This document shows positions 32,870 to 41,475 of a stretch of DNA of 64,000 nucleotides, piece after piece (position 1 is the first letter of the stretch; the number at the start of each line of letters is the position of its first letter). The notes beneath the pieces were generated by a model. It saw nothing but the letters and a program-made list of their open reading frames with translations. It did not search any database and was not told the origin of the DNA. The stretch covers positions 3,759,501 through 3,823,500 of the forward strand of contig NZ_JACBZR010000001.1 of the NCBI RefSeq assembly GCF_013408335.1, written 5' to 3'. Position numbers and translations under genes: made by a program. This stretch comes from Nocardioides panzhihuensis. Its GTDB lineage: Bacteria; Actinomycetota; Actinomycetes; Propionibacteriales; Nocardioidaceae.

Positions 32870-35800
32870 ATGACCGAAATTCGTTCCAGTCGCGCTCGCG
32901 TAGGCCTCGGTGCAGCGCTGAGCATCGCCCTCGGCGCGTTCGTGCTGGCGACGCCGGTCTCGGGTGCCGCGCTCTCCACTACGGATGACACTGCCAACAC
33001 CAGGTCCGACGCAGCTCGCTCAGGCGGGCTGCTCGGTCACGAGGCCGATGCAGGCCTGGACGTACGCGACCGCGTACTGCCCACCTCGACCCAGAAGTCC
33101 GCTGCCGAGGCTCTGGACGCGGTCGACATCCGCTGGAACGATCATGGGACTCCGACCTCGCTGATCACGGCCGACGGCGTGCTGGCCCCGGTCAGCTCCT
33201 CGGACCCGGTGACCGCCGCCCGAGACTTCATCGACGACAACGCGGCGGTCTTCGGGCTCTCCGCGGCTCAGCTGGACGACCTGGAGCTGGTCAGCGACCA
33301 GAAGCTGGCCGCCGGAGGTGGCCATGCGGTGCTCTTCCGCCAGACGTACGGCAGCCTGTCCGCCGCCACCGAAGGCCTGGTCACCGTCGGGGTCGCCGAC
33401 GGCAACATCGCCTACGTCTCCTCCTCCCTGTCGAAGGTGACCGGCACCCCGGCGAAGGCGGAGCTCACCCCGACCGAGGCGTGGTTGAAGGCAGCGGCCT
33501 CGGCCGGACGCCCGATCACCGGCTCGAAGGTCGGCGAGATCGTCACCACCGCGGCAGCGAAGCCAACCGACTGGACGAAGCTGACGGTTCCCGGCCTGGC
33601 GACCGATCAGCTGGTGCGGCTGCGGGCCTTCCCGGTCCCCGGCGAGGGCGTACGCCCCGTCTTCCAGGCCACCGTCGTCGACTCCGCCGCCGCGACCCTG
33701 CTGGGGCAGACGGTGCTGGTCGATGCGGTCACGGGTGAGGTGCTCCTGCGTCACGACAACGTCGACCACGAGAACGAGGTCGAGGGACCGTTCACCGGCA
33801 CCGCGCTCGACGCCTGCGGGCCCAAGCACCCCTTCGAGATCGCCGACGACAAGACCCGCACCCTGGCCGCGGTCGCCGTCGGGCTGCCGACCGACGACTT
33901 CACCGTGAAGCTCTTCGCCCCCGACGGAAAGCTGCTCGTCGAGGGTGACCTGCTCTTCAACCCTGAGGCCGCGACCTACACCGCCGACAAGATCGACCCC
34001 GGGACGTACTCCGTCCAGGTCTGTCCCTTCGACGACTCGCTCCTCGTCGGCAGCTACACCGTCACCGTCGCGTCCTCCGATGCCGGCGCGGAAACCGGTG
34101 AGCTGCCGGGCAGCAACCCAGGCTGGTCCTACTTCCCCGGCATCCCGGACATCGCCTCGACCGGCGGCGACGCGGTCCCCACCAACGACGTGATCGCCTG
34201 CTGGACCAAGGTCGCCGACTGCACCGGCCCGGAGCTGAAGAGCCTGGCCAACGCCGGCCCGTGGGACACGCTGCTGAACACGACCGTCGGGGTGCCGTCG
34301 CTGACGACCATCGGCAACAACGCCAACACCCACGAAGGCTGGCTCTCGCCGCTCGCCGCTGGTGGGCTCGAGCAGGCGCCGGTCTCGCCGGTGCGCGACT
34401 ACACGGGCAAGTTCACCGACGCCTGGAACAACTCCAAGTGCTCGCCCACGACCCTGGTCCCCGGCGGCAACGACGTGAACTACGTGGTCGGCAACCTGTT
34501 CGCCAGCCACAACCGGATGCACGACTGGTCCTACTTCCTCGGCTTCACCGAGGAGAACTACAACCTGCAGACCGACAACCTCGGCCGTGGCGGACGTGGG
34601 CTCGACGCCGAGGTCGGCAACGCGCAGGCCGCTGCGCTCGACTCGCAGGTCATCGAGCAGAGCGGGCTGCTGACCGGCCGCAACAACGCCAACCAGCTGA
34701 CCCTGATGGACGGCGTGCCGGGCGTCACCAACCAATACCTCTTCCAGCCCGCCGCCGGCGCGTTCTACGCACCCTGCACCGACGGCTCGCTGGACTTCGG
34801 GATCGTGGGCCACGAATACACCCACGCCATCTCGAACCGGATGGTCGGCGGCCCCGACGACGGGCTCACCTCGGAGCAGGGCGGCGCGATGGGCGAGTCC
34901 TGGAGCGACCTGGCCGCAGGCGAGAACATGTTTGCCCACGACCTCGACAACGGCGGCAGCCCGTGGGCCGTCGGCGCCTACGCCACCGGCAACACCGACG
35001 TCGCCATCCGCGACTTCGCGATCGACAAGAACCCCCTCAACTTCTCCGACTACGGGTTCGACTCCACCGGACCCGAGGTCCACGCCGACGGCGAGATCTG
35101 GAACGGCACGATGTGGTCGGTGCGGCAGGCGCTGGTCGACAAGTACAACGCCACCCACCCCTACGCCGACAAGGCCCTGCAGCGGCGCTGTTCGGTTGGC
35201 ACCACGTCGGCCTCGCCGCTGGCGCCCGACCACTGCCCCGGCAACCGCCGCTGGATCCAGCTGGTCTTCGACTCGTTCCTGCTCCAGCAGGGTGCGACGT
35301 CGATGCTGGATGCCCGCGACGCGTTCCTGGCCGCCGACCAGATGCGTTTCGGCGGCGCCAACCGGCAGGTGATCGCTGACGCGTTCGCGCGCCGCGGCAT
35401 GGGTCAGTACGCCACCACGACCGCCGACGACCACGAGCCGACCCCGAGCTTCGCCTCGCCGGCCTCGCGCAACACCAAGGTCACCTTCAGCGCGCCCGCC
35501 GGCACACCCGGCAAGGTGTACGTCGGCCGGTTCGAGGCTCGGGCCACGCCCATCGCCGACACACTGGTCGACACCGCGATGGGGTCGGTCGCCCACTTCG
35601 TCCCTGGGACGTACGAGTTCCTCTACGTCGCCAAGACCGGAGGCGCCCAGCGCAAGACCGTCACCATCTCCCCCTCGGAGACGAGCAAGACGGTCTCGTT
35701 CGCGGGGAGCACCAACCTCGCCGCGGCCGCCAAGGGGGCCACGGTGATCGCCTCGACCGAGGGCTCGCGCAACCCGGACGCGTTGCTCGACGGCACCGAG

Positions 35801-36289
35801 AGCACCAACTGGGGCGGCGTGACCGAGGGCAACGTGGACGCGACCACGCCGTCGGTCGCCATCGACCTGGCCGGCGGAACTCACACCGTCACCAGGGTGA
35901 ACGTGAGCGCCTACCTCTCCCCCGCCACCGAGACGGACGCCGACTCAGGCTCCCGTTTCACCGCCCTGCGGAAGTTCGCGCTCGAGGCCTGCGTCTCGGC
36001 CTGTGGCACCAGCGGCGCGACCTGGAAGCGCTTCTACACCTCGAGCGACGACGCCTTCCCCGGCAAGCGCCCGAGGCCAGTCGCACCCAACCTCAACCTG
36101 CGTACCTTCGACGTCCCCGACACCGCCGCGGCCGCGGTACGTCTGGTGGCACTGGAGAACCAGTGCACGGGCTACGAGGGCTACGCCGGCGAGCAGGACG
36201 CCGACCCCCTCACCACCACCGACTGCAAGACCGGCTCCGACCGCGGCACCATCGTTCACGCCGCCGAGCTGCAGGTCTTCGGAAAGTGA
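32870..36289 (+). CDS. Secreted M36-family (fungalysin-like) zinc metallopeptidase
   Basis: A 1139-residue exported protease. A signal peptide (GAALSIALGAFVLATPVSGA) leads a propeptide with FTP-like segments (residues 60-250). The catalytic domain has the zinc motif GIVGHEYTHAISNRM (about residue 645) and the downstream Glu in GGAMGESWSDLAAGE. The last 200 residues form a beta-sandwich with a discoidin-like stretch (NPDALLDGTESTNWGG) that may bind carbohydrate or surface. It would degrade extracellular protein. A long antisense frame (33020-35884) is a GC shadow and is not reported. Confidence 0.9.
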   Translation: MTEIRSSRARVGLGAALSIALGAFVLATPVSGAALSTTDDTANTRSDAARSGGLLGHEADAGLDVRDRVLPTSTQKSAAEALDAVDIRWNDHGTPTSLITADGVLAPVSSSDPVTAARDFIDDNAAVFGLSAAQLDDLELVSDQKLAAGGGHAVLFRQTYGSLSAATEGLVTVGVADGNIAYVSSSLSKVTGTPAKAELTPTEAWLKAAASAGRPITGSKVGEIVTTAAAKPTDWTKLTVPGLATDQLVRLRAFPVPGEGVRPVFQATVVDSAAATLLGQTVLVDAVTGEVLLRHDNVDHENEVEGPFTGTALDACGPKHPFEIADDKTRTLAAVAVGLPTDDFTVKLFAPDGKLLVEGDLLFNPEAATYTADKIDPGTYSVQVCPFDDSLLVGSYTVTVASSDAGAETGELPGSNPGWSYFPGIPDIASTGGDAVPTNDVIACWTKVADCTGPELKSLANAGPWDTLLNTTVGVPSLTTIGNNANTHEGWLSPLAAGGLEQAPVSPVRDYTGKFTDAWNNSKCSPTTLVPGGNDVNYVVGNLFASHNRMHDWSYFLGFTEENYNLQTDNLGRGGRGLDAEVGNAQAAALDSQVIEQSGLLTGRNNANQLTLMDGVPGVTNQYLFQPAAGAFYAPCTDGSLDFGIVGHEYTHAISNRMVGGPDDGLTSEQGGAMGESWSDLAAGENMFAHDLDNGGSPWAVGAYATGNTDVAIRDFAIDKNPLNFSDYGFDSTGPEVHADGEIWNGTMWSVRQALVDKYNATHPYADKALQRRCSVGTTSASPLAPDHCPGNRRWIQLVFDSFLLQQGATSMLDARDAFLAADQMRFGGANRQVIADAFARRGMGQYATTTADDHEPTPSFASPASRNTKVTFSAPAGTPGKVYVGRFEARATPIADTLVDTAMGSVAHFVPGTYEFLYVAKTGGAQRKTVTISPSETSKTVSFAGSTNLAAAAKGATVIASTEGSRNPDALLDGTESTNWGGVTEGNVDATTPSVAIDLAGGTHTVTRVNVSAYLSPATETDADSGSRFTALRKFALEACVSACGTSGATWKRFYTSSDDAFPGKRPRPVAPNLNLRTFDVPDTAAAAVRLVALENQCTGYEGYAGEQDADPLTTTDCKTGSDRGTIVHAAELQVFGK

Positions 36290-36310
36290 TCCGAGCCCAG
36301 TGATCCGAGG

Positions 36311-36345
36311 GTCTCGGTGTCCCGCCAGCCGCGGGGCACCGAGAC
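36311..36345 (+). terminator. Probable terminator of the M36 peptidase gene
   Basis: GTCTCGGTG (36311-36319) pairs with CACCGAGAC (36337-36345); the inner CCCGC and GCGGG extend the stem. There is no clean T tract, so strength is uncertain. Confidence 0.6.
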
Positions 36346-36434
36346 TCTGCGGTCTTGGCCGGGCCGAGGCTGTAGCCGTGGAGACGGTCGGGCGAGACTC
36401 CCCGCTCCGCCGGATCCTGTCCCCGGCGCGGGGA

Positions 36435-36560
36435 TCAGTCGATCGCCGCAGCGACAGCCTCGATCTCGACCAGCTGATCGTCATAGCCCACGACCGTGAC
36501 TCCCATCAGGGTGCTGGGAACGTCATGGTCACCGTACGCATCGCGAACGACCGCCCACAT
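36435..36560 (-). pseudogene. C-terminal remnant of a RidA-family gene
   Basis: About 41 codons reading MWAVVRDAYGDHDVPSTLMG and then VTVVGYDDQLVEIEAVAAAI. This matches the last third of RidA/YjgF-family proteins, where P-S-T-L-x-G-V and LVEIEAVA are conserved. The upstream two thirds are missing: from 36561 the frame reads unrelated sequence up to the DUF222/HNH gene at 36616. The break lies within 60 bp of that gene's 3' end, so insertion or rearrangement involving the repeat element probably truncated it. Confidence 0.7.
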
Positions 36561-36615
36561 CACTGACCTCGGCAGACCGGATGAGACGGACAGCGTTGAC
36601 CACCCCGCGATCCCG

Positions 36616-37903
36616 TCACGCGCGCACATCGAGCACGTCCTGATCGCGTCGGGTGAACCGGATCCGTCCATCCGGTAGGCGTTCATAGTCGTAGTTCGGG
36701 TCGTGGATCCGGCGATGATCGCTGGAACACAACAAGACCATGTTGGCCAGATTCGTAAGCCCGCCTTGAGACCAGGGTTTCAGATGATGGGCCTCGGTCC
36801 AGGCCGCGGGGGCATCGCAGTCTTCGGCCTGGCAGCACTTGTCCCGTAGCCGGAGTGCTCGGTGTTGGACTGGGGGCGCGAGGCGGGTGGTTCGGCCGAA
36901 GTCGAAGATCTCGGAGTCTGTGCCGAGGACGACGGGGATGAGGTCGGCGTTGCAGGCCATCCGGCGGGCCTCGGCGGCGGTGATCTTGTCGCCGTCGAAC
37001 CCCAACGCCGCGGTGCCGAGGTCGTTGCGGAGGTCTTCGACGTTCATGGTGATGAAGACCGTGGTCGCGTGGCCACCATGGCGGGGGAGCTGGTCGACGT
37101 CGTAGGTCTCGACGACCCGGGCGAAGGCCTGGCCCAGCAGCCGGTCATAGGGGGGCCTTACGGCCCCGGTCCTCGACAGAGAGCTTCCTCGGCTGGGCCA
37201 GGGAGTCCAAGAGGGTGCGCAGCCTCATCCCGACCGCGTAGGAGACCCGGGCGTGGATATCGACCGTCCCGTCGCCGTTGGCGCGGGATTGAAAGAAGGT
37301 GCGCCGCTGGGCTTGTTCTTCCTCGCGCTGCAGGGCTTTGGCTTCGGCGGCCTCGAACCGTTCGGGGTCGACCTCGACCAGGATCCGCTTCCCGATGTTC
37401 TTGAGGTCGTCAGCGGTCAGCCGGGTGGCGTAATCGACCAACAGCTTCTCCGCGTAGGCCAGATCCTCGCGACTGGCAGTCGGGTCGGCCTCGACCGCCT
37501 CGAGGGCCTTGGTGATCACCCTCGCCTTGTCCTGGGACACCACGCCCTCAGCGAGGCCGGCGGCAGCGAGCTCATACTTCGCGAGCGCCGCGGCGAATTT
37601 CACCTCAGCACGGCCGATCTTCTTGTCGACCAGCAACTCGGTCAGCATCCACCCCGAGACGTCTTTCGCGCCGGTCTCTTCGGCGATGTCACCGGCAGCA
37701 GCGAGGATCCGGAGCTTCAGCGCGGCCTGTTTGGCCTGGATGATCTCCAGGCGCTTCAGCCGGTCTTTCTTTTGGCTGGTGCGCCAGTAGGCCGGGTCCC
37801 TGGCGAGAAGGTTGTCGAGGGAGGACTCCAGGGCAGCGAGCTCTGCGTCGATCGGGTCCACAGGGTTGGTGCCCCAGTGGTTGATCTCGGGTTCGAGACT
37901 CAT
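36616..37903 (-). pseudogene. DUF222/HNH endonuclease gene (13E12-repeat type) with a frameshift
   Basis: Two frames make one DUF222/HNH protein. The first (37145-37903) is 252 residues of DUF222 starting MSLEPEINHW and ends early at KAPL. The second carries on with YDRLLGQAFARVVETYDVDQ and, from 37047, NVEDLRNDLGTAAL to the HNH motif RDKCCQAEDCDAPAAW, AHHLKPWSQGGLTNLANMVL and CSSDHRRIHD. The frames join if one G is removed from the six-G run at 37150-37155. The gene may be dead, phase variable, or read by slippage. Its upstream flank shares a repeat with the second DUF222/HNH gene at 57952. Confidence 0.8.
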
Positions 37904-38481
37904 CGCGGCCGCCCTCCTCTCCGGCGTGTAGAGGCGTGTCGTGATGGGTCTGATTCTACTCGTTTCGACCGTTCTATTCTACTTATATTAGCAGGTCAAG
38001 CCTTGTTTTCGCGGTGAGCGAACGACCTCATACTTGTGGATGGTAAGTGGCCCGAAGGGCCACCCTCCCACCCCACGAACAGCACCGTTCCGAAGCGAGA
38101 CTTCGCTGCGCCACACCCGGGCCGCCGCCCCGATAGCCAGCCAAATCTTCTCTCGACGGATCCCGGTGTCCAGGACCGCGAAGCGGCCGGCGAAGCCGGC
38201 GGCCGTAGGCCGTCCTTGACTCCGGGGTTCGTCGAGAAGACCCTCGAAGTCGGGTCGGCGGCCCTGTCCGGCCTTTGGGTGGGACGATCCGGCAGGGAAC
38301 CGTGTTGGTCTCGACACGCCTCCGCCTAGCGGCTCCGGCGGCTCGACCAGCGGAGGTCGGGGTCTCGACCAGCGGAGGTCGGGGTCTCGACCAGCGGAGG
38401 CCGGGCTCTCGACCAGCAAGGATGGGATCTCGACACGCCCCCACCAAGCCGCTCCAACGGCTCGACCAGCAACGCCGCCCC
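37904..38481. repeat. Dispersed repeat region upstream of the DUF222/HNH gene
   Basis: No gene is seen. Near the HNH gene an AT-rich promoter lies on the minus strand (TTGACC, then TATAAG). Bases 38298-38354 are identical over 57 bp, in inverted orientation, to 57601-57657 upstream of the second DUF222/HNH gene, and in the same orientation relative to the two genes. Beyond it come four direct copies of a CGACCAGC-containing unit (38343-38470). Flanking sequence on the gene side is also related but diverged between the two loci. Confidence 0.75.
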
Positions 38482-39672
38482 TCACCCCCGATCGAACGAC
38501 GCCAACGCAACCCCAGCAATCCCAGCAGCAACAAGCGCAGTCCCAGCAAGCACCCAGAAGAGCCCGTCGTACCCACCCATCACAACAGCGATCCCAGCCC
38601 CGACAGCCGGAGCGAGCGCACCCGCGACCCCCGCCGGCGCGGAGTAGACCCCGTTGAGCGCGGCGTACCTCTCCGGACCCCACACGTCGCTGACGACGGT
38701 CGCGGAGATGAGCGTGTAGAGCCCGCGGGCGGTCCCGGTGAGGATCGCGACGAAGATCATCACCCAGCCGACCACAGGCAGCAACGGAAGCAGCGCCACC
38801 GAGGCCGAGAACCAGAGCACTCCCCCGAGCATCCGGGCCCGGACGCCGAAGCGTCGCGCCAGCAGCGGGTAGAACGCCCGCCCCGCGACCTGGCCGGCGC
38901 CACTGAGTCCGAGCGCCCAGGCGGCGGTGGTCGGGCTCAGCCCATGCTCGACGAGGAACGGCACCAGGTGGACGATCGAGGCGAACACGGCCATCGTGAC
39001 CAGCGTGCCCGCGAGCGTGAGCAGTACGAACCGACGGCTCCGCAGCACCTCCCGGTCCCGCACCGGTCGATCGTCGCCAGAAGCCGTCGGCTTCCAGCCG
39101 AGATCGAGCACCACGACGCTCGGGACGAACGTCAGCACGACGAAGACACCGGCCAGGATCACGTACGTCCACCGCCACTCCACCCAGCCCGCCAGCGCGT
39201 CGGTGAGCGGCGCGAAGATCGTCGAGGCGAACCCGCCCGCGAGGGTGAGCGTCGTGATCGCATCCACCCGCCGCGTACCGAACCAGTGCGTCAGCGCCGC
39301 GAAGGCCGGCGGATAGAAGGTGCCGGCGGTCGAGAGCCCGACCAGCAGCCAGCCCAGCGCGAAGATCCAGTACGAAGGCGCAGCAGCGACCACGAGCAGC
39401 GCGACAGTCCCCAGCAGGCTGGCCCCAGCCATCACCCACCGCGGCCCGTAGCGCTGGATGACCCGTCCGACGGGGATGCCCGCCACGGCTCCGAGAAGCG
39501 TGCCGGCGGAGAACGCGGCGGTGATCGCGGCCGCCGACCAGCCGGTGGAGTCGATGATCCGCGGCTGCAGGACGGTGAAGGCGTAGTAGAGGACGCCGTA
39601 CGCCACCGTGACGGTCACGCAGAGCGAGACCAGCACCGCACGCAGCTGCCGAGCCTCGACCCGCTGCTCCAC
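38482..39672 (-). CDS. MFS transporter (monocarboxylate/oxalate-formate antiporter type)
   Basis: A 396-residue protein with about twelve membrane spans. Family features are TVTVAYGVLYYAFTVLQPRI in the first span, GIPVGRVIQRYGPRWVMAGA in the first cytoplasmic loop and a second-half repeat ARRFGVRARMLGGVLWF. This matches monocarboxylate-porter-like MFS proteins. The substrate is unknown. GTG 39672 is chosen for its spacing to GGGGAGG; the preceding frame to 40503 is shadow of the sigma gene. Confidence 0.82.
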   Translation of the reverse strand: MEQRVEARQLRAVLVSLCVTVTVAYGVLYYAFTVLQPRIIDSTGWSAAAITAAFSAGTLLGAVAGIPVGRVIQRYGPRWVMAGASLLGTVALLVVAAAPSYWIFALGWLLVGLSTAGTFYPPAFAALTHWFGTRRVDAITTLTLAGGFASTIFAPLTDALAGWVEWRWTYVILAGVFVVLTFVPSVVVLDLGWKPTASGDDRPVRDREVLRSRRFVLLTLAGTLVTMAVFASIVHLVPFLVEHGLSPTTAAWALGLSGAGQVAGRAFYPLLARRFGVRARMLGGVLWFSASVALLPLLPVVGWVMIFVAILTGTARGLYTLISATVVSDVWGPERYAALNGVYSAPAGVAGALAPAVGAGIAVVMGGYDGLFWVLAGTALVAAGIAGVALASFDRG

Positions 39673-39734
39673 TCCCACACCTCCCCAGCACGTACGTCCG
39701 TCACGCTCGTGCACGCACCGTGTCGGCACCGGGG

Positions 39735-40634
39735 TCAGCGTTCCAGATGGACCTCTCCCGCGACGCCGCCGAGCTTGGCCGGATTGCGGACGTAGTAGAG
39801 CCCGGTGACCATACCGTCCTCGACGTGCAGGGTGACGACGCCGTCGACCTCCTCGCCGAAGTAGACCAGCATCCCCGGCGATCTGTTCACACTGGTCAGC
39901 TCGAACCTGGGGATGCCGTACTTCGTCGCCAGCCCCGTGAAGAACCGCAGCACCTTGTCGGCGCCGTGGATCGGGTTGCGGGCGGCCTGCACCACACCGC
40001 CCCCGTCGGAGAAGAGCACGACATCGGGTGCGAGCACGTCCAGCAGCGACTGCAGGTCGCCACCGGTCGCGGCGTCGCGGAACCGCTCCAGGGCGCGACG
40101 CGCCTCGGTGGCCGAGACCGCCTCGCGCGGCCGCCGCTCGGCGACGTGGTCGCGGGCCCGATGAGCGATCTGCCGCACCGCGGCCGGCGACTTGTCGACC
40201 GCCGCGGCGATCTCGTCGTAGCCCAGCGCGAAGACCTCGCGAAGGACGAAGACCGCCCGCTCGGTCGGCGAGAGGGTCTCCAGGACCAGCAGTACGGCGG
40301 TCGAGAGCGAGTCGGCGAGCTCGGCGTCCTCGGCGACGTCGGGGGCGGTCAACAGCGGCTCCGGCAGCCACGGACCGACGTACGTCTCCTTGCGGCGCGA
40401 CAGCGTCCGGATGCGGTTGAGGGCGAGCCGGGTGGTGATCCGCACCAGGTAGGCGCGCTGGTCGCGCACCTCCTCCAGCGGGACATCGGCCCAGCGCAAC
40501 CACGTCTCCTGGAGCACGTCCTCGGCGTCGGCGGCCGAACCGAGCATCTCGTAGGCCACCGTGAAGAGCAGGTTGCGGTGGGCGACGAAGGCCTCCGTCG
40601 CGGCGTCGTCGCTCGCCCCGTCGGACTCGATCAT
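39735..40634 (-). CDS. ECF41-group RNA polymerase sigma factor (SigJ-like) with SnoaL-like C-terminal domain
   Basis: A 299-residue extracytoplasmic sigma factor. Region 2 (FVAHRNLLFTVAYEMLGSAA, DAEDVLQETWLRWADV) and region 4 (LSPTERAVFVLREVFALGYD, AAAVDKSPAAVRQIAHRARD) are followed by a C-terminal NTF2/SnoaL domain with DGGGVVQAARNPIHG, the group's DGGG-type motif. ECF41 members are controlled by this tail rather than an anti-sigma factor and are usually next to a carboxymuconolactone decarboxylase-like gene, as here (40711-41295). The start overlaps a conserved leader ORF by ATGA. Confidence 0.92.
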   Translation of the reverse strand: MIESDGASDDAATEAFVAHRNLLFTVAYEMLGSAADAEDVLQETWLRWADVPLEEVRDQRAYLVRITTRLALNRIRTLSRRKETYVGPWLPEPLLTAPDVAEDAELADSLSTAVLLVLETLSPTERAVFVLREVFALGYDEIAAAVDKSPAAVRQIAHRARDHVAERRPREAVSATEARRALERFRDAATGGDLQSLLDVLAPDVVLFSDGGGVVQAARNPIHGADKVLRFFTGLATKYGIPRFELTSVNRSPGMLVYFGEEVDGVVTLHVEDGMVTGLYYVRNPAKLGGVAGEVHLER

Positions 40635-40714
40635 GCCGCCGGCTCCGTAGTGCAGAGCAAAGAATACGGACCCAGCGGCCTGAGGCCGATCGTCGCTCGC
40701 TTGCGCTCGCTCAT
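40631..40714 (-). CDS. Conserved 27-codon leader ORF upstream of the ECF41 sigma gene
   Basis: Reads MSERKRATIGLRP, then LGPYSLLCTTEPAA, and stops on the sigma gene's start (ATGA). Its own ATG overlaps the stop of the decarboxylase gene, so three genes are linked by 4-bp overlaps. It matches the proA leader at 18 of 27 residues and 72 of 84 bases. TCCGTA and TACGGA can pair with the sigma ribosome site ACGGAG in the second arm. TAGGGT lies 7 nt before the ATG, inside the end of the decarboxylase gene, and could be an internal leaderless promoter. Confidence 0.65.
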   Translation of the reverse strand: MSERKRATIGLRPLGPYSLLCTTEPAA

Positions 40715-41295
40715 GCCTGCGACCCTACCGGCGCGGGCGCCAGCGGGATCTCGCAGACGTCGGAGTAGCCCTGGCTCTGCAGCCCAGCGGCGGAGTTGAA
40801 CCGCGATCGCATGTTCTCCAGCGCGATCATCTGGGTCAGCTCCACCATCGCCTCGGCGCCCAGCTCGGCCAGCAGGGCGGCGACCATCTCGTCGGTGACC
40901 GTCATCGGCGTGGTCGTCATCGCCTCGGCGTACTCGATGACCTTCCTCTCGGTCTCGTCGAAGACGTCGGAGGTCCGCCACACCTGTACCTGGCTGATCT
41001 TCTCGAGATCGAGGTTCTCGTTGCCGGCGAGGTAGTAGCCGAAGTCCAGGCACCAGCTGCACCCGATCGTGCTCGCCGCGGCCATCTCGGCCAGCGACTT
41101 GTACGTCGGGTCGAGCGCCTTCCACTTCCCCGCTCTCGTCTCGAACCCCATCACCGCGCGCAGCACCGGCTTGTGGTGGAACAGGACGTAGCCGACGTCG
41201 GGGACCTCGCCGTACATCTTCCTGCTCACCCGCCGCACCACGGCGCCGTAGAGACCGGTCAGATCTGCCTTCGGGATCCTGAACGTACTGGGCAT
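40711..41295 (-). CDS. Carboxymuconolactone decarboxylase/AhpD-like protein, ECF41 partner
   Basis: A 194-residue all-helical protein of the CMD/AhpD superfamily. The redox-type motif is STIGCSWCLDFGYYLAG, with CxxC and a following Asp, and the second helix pair has DVFDETERKVIEYAEAMTTT. In ECF41 systems such genes are the target and neighbour of the sigma factor; the biochemical role is unknown, perhaps a peroxidase-type redox function. ATG 41295 (MPSTFRIPKAD) follows GGAGGGCGACG; the longer frame to 41349 overlaps the promoter. Transcribed toward the sigma gene from a promoter matching ECF41. Confidence 0.85.
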   Translation of the reverse strand: MPSTFRIPKADLTGLYGAVVRRVSRKMYGEVPDVGYVLFHHKPVLRAVMGFETRAGKWKALDPTYKSLAEMAAASTIGCSWCLDFGYYLAGNENLDLEKISQVQVWRTSDVFDETERKVIEYAEAMTTTPMTVTDEMVAALLAELGAEAMVELTQMIALENMRSRFNSAAGLQSQGYSDVCEIPLAPAPVGSQA

Positions 41296-41338
41296 CGTCG
41301 CCCTCCTCTTTCTGGGTCGAGCATCTCGTCCCCATCCA

Positions 41339-41365
41339 GACACCGACAACCGTCAGGCTGTGACA
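41339..41365 (-). promoter_or_regulatory. ECF41-type promoter of the decarboxylase-sigma operon
   Basis: On the minus strand TGTCACA (41359-41365) is followed 16 nt later by TGTC (41339-41342). The ECF41 consensus as I recall it is TGTCACA, 16 bp, CGTC, so the -35 is perfect and the -10 differs by one base. It lies about 45 bp before the decarboxylase start and would give autoregulation of the operon. The Nudix-leader promoter runs the other way a few bases on. Confidence 0.75.
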
Positions 41366-41376
41366 ACACGGCTCGC

Positions 41377-41382
41377 TAGGGT
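41377..41382 (+). promoter_or_regulatory. TAGGGT box, 6 nt before the Nudix leader
   Basis: TAGGGT ends 6 nt before the GTG of the leader at 41389. It matches the hexamers before the two other leaders and is a plausible -10 for a leaderless transcript. Confidence 0.55.
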
Positions 41383-41388
41383 GGTCGC

Positions 41389-41475
41389 GTGAGCGAGCGC
41401 CAGCGAGGGACCCAACAAAAACTCACGCGACCATGTCCGTACTCTGGCGCTTGCGCTACGGAGGTGGTCGCGTGA
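41389..41475 (+). CDS. Conserved 28-codon leader ORF upstream of the Nudix gene
   Basis: Starts GTG and reads MSERQRGTQQKLTRP, then CPYSGACATEVVA; its stop overlaps the Nudix GTG start (GTGA). It shares MSERxR at the start and P-x-PYS-xx-C-x-TE near the end with the leaders at 26736 and 40631, with a diverged middle. TCCGTA and TACGGA are again present 15 nt apart, the second merging into GGAGG before the Nudix start. One codon longer than the other two. Confidence 0.6.
   Translation: MSERQRGTQQKLTRPCPYSGACATEVVA

Noticed and set aside
33020-35884. A 954-codon open frame on the minus strand
   Set aside because: It is antisense to the M36 peptidase gene, which has clear motifs and a signal peptide; the antisense protein has no family character.
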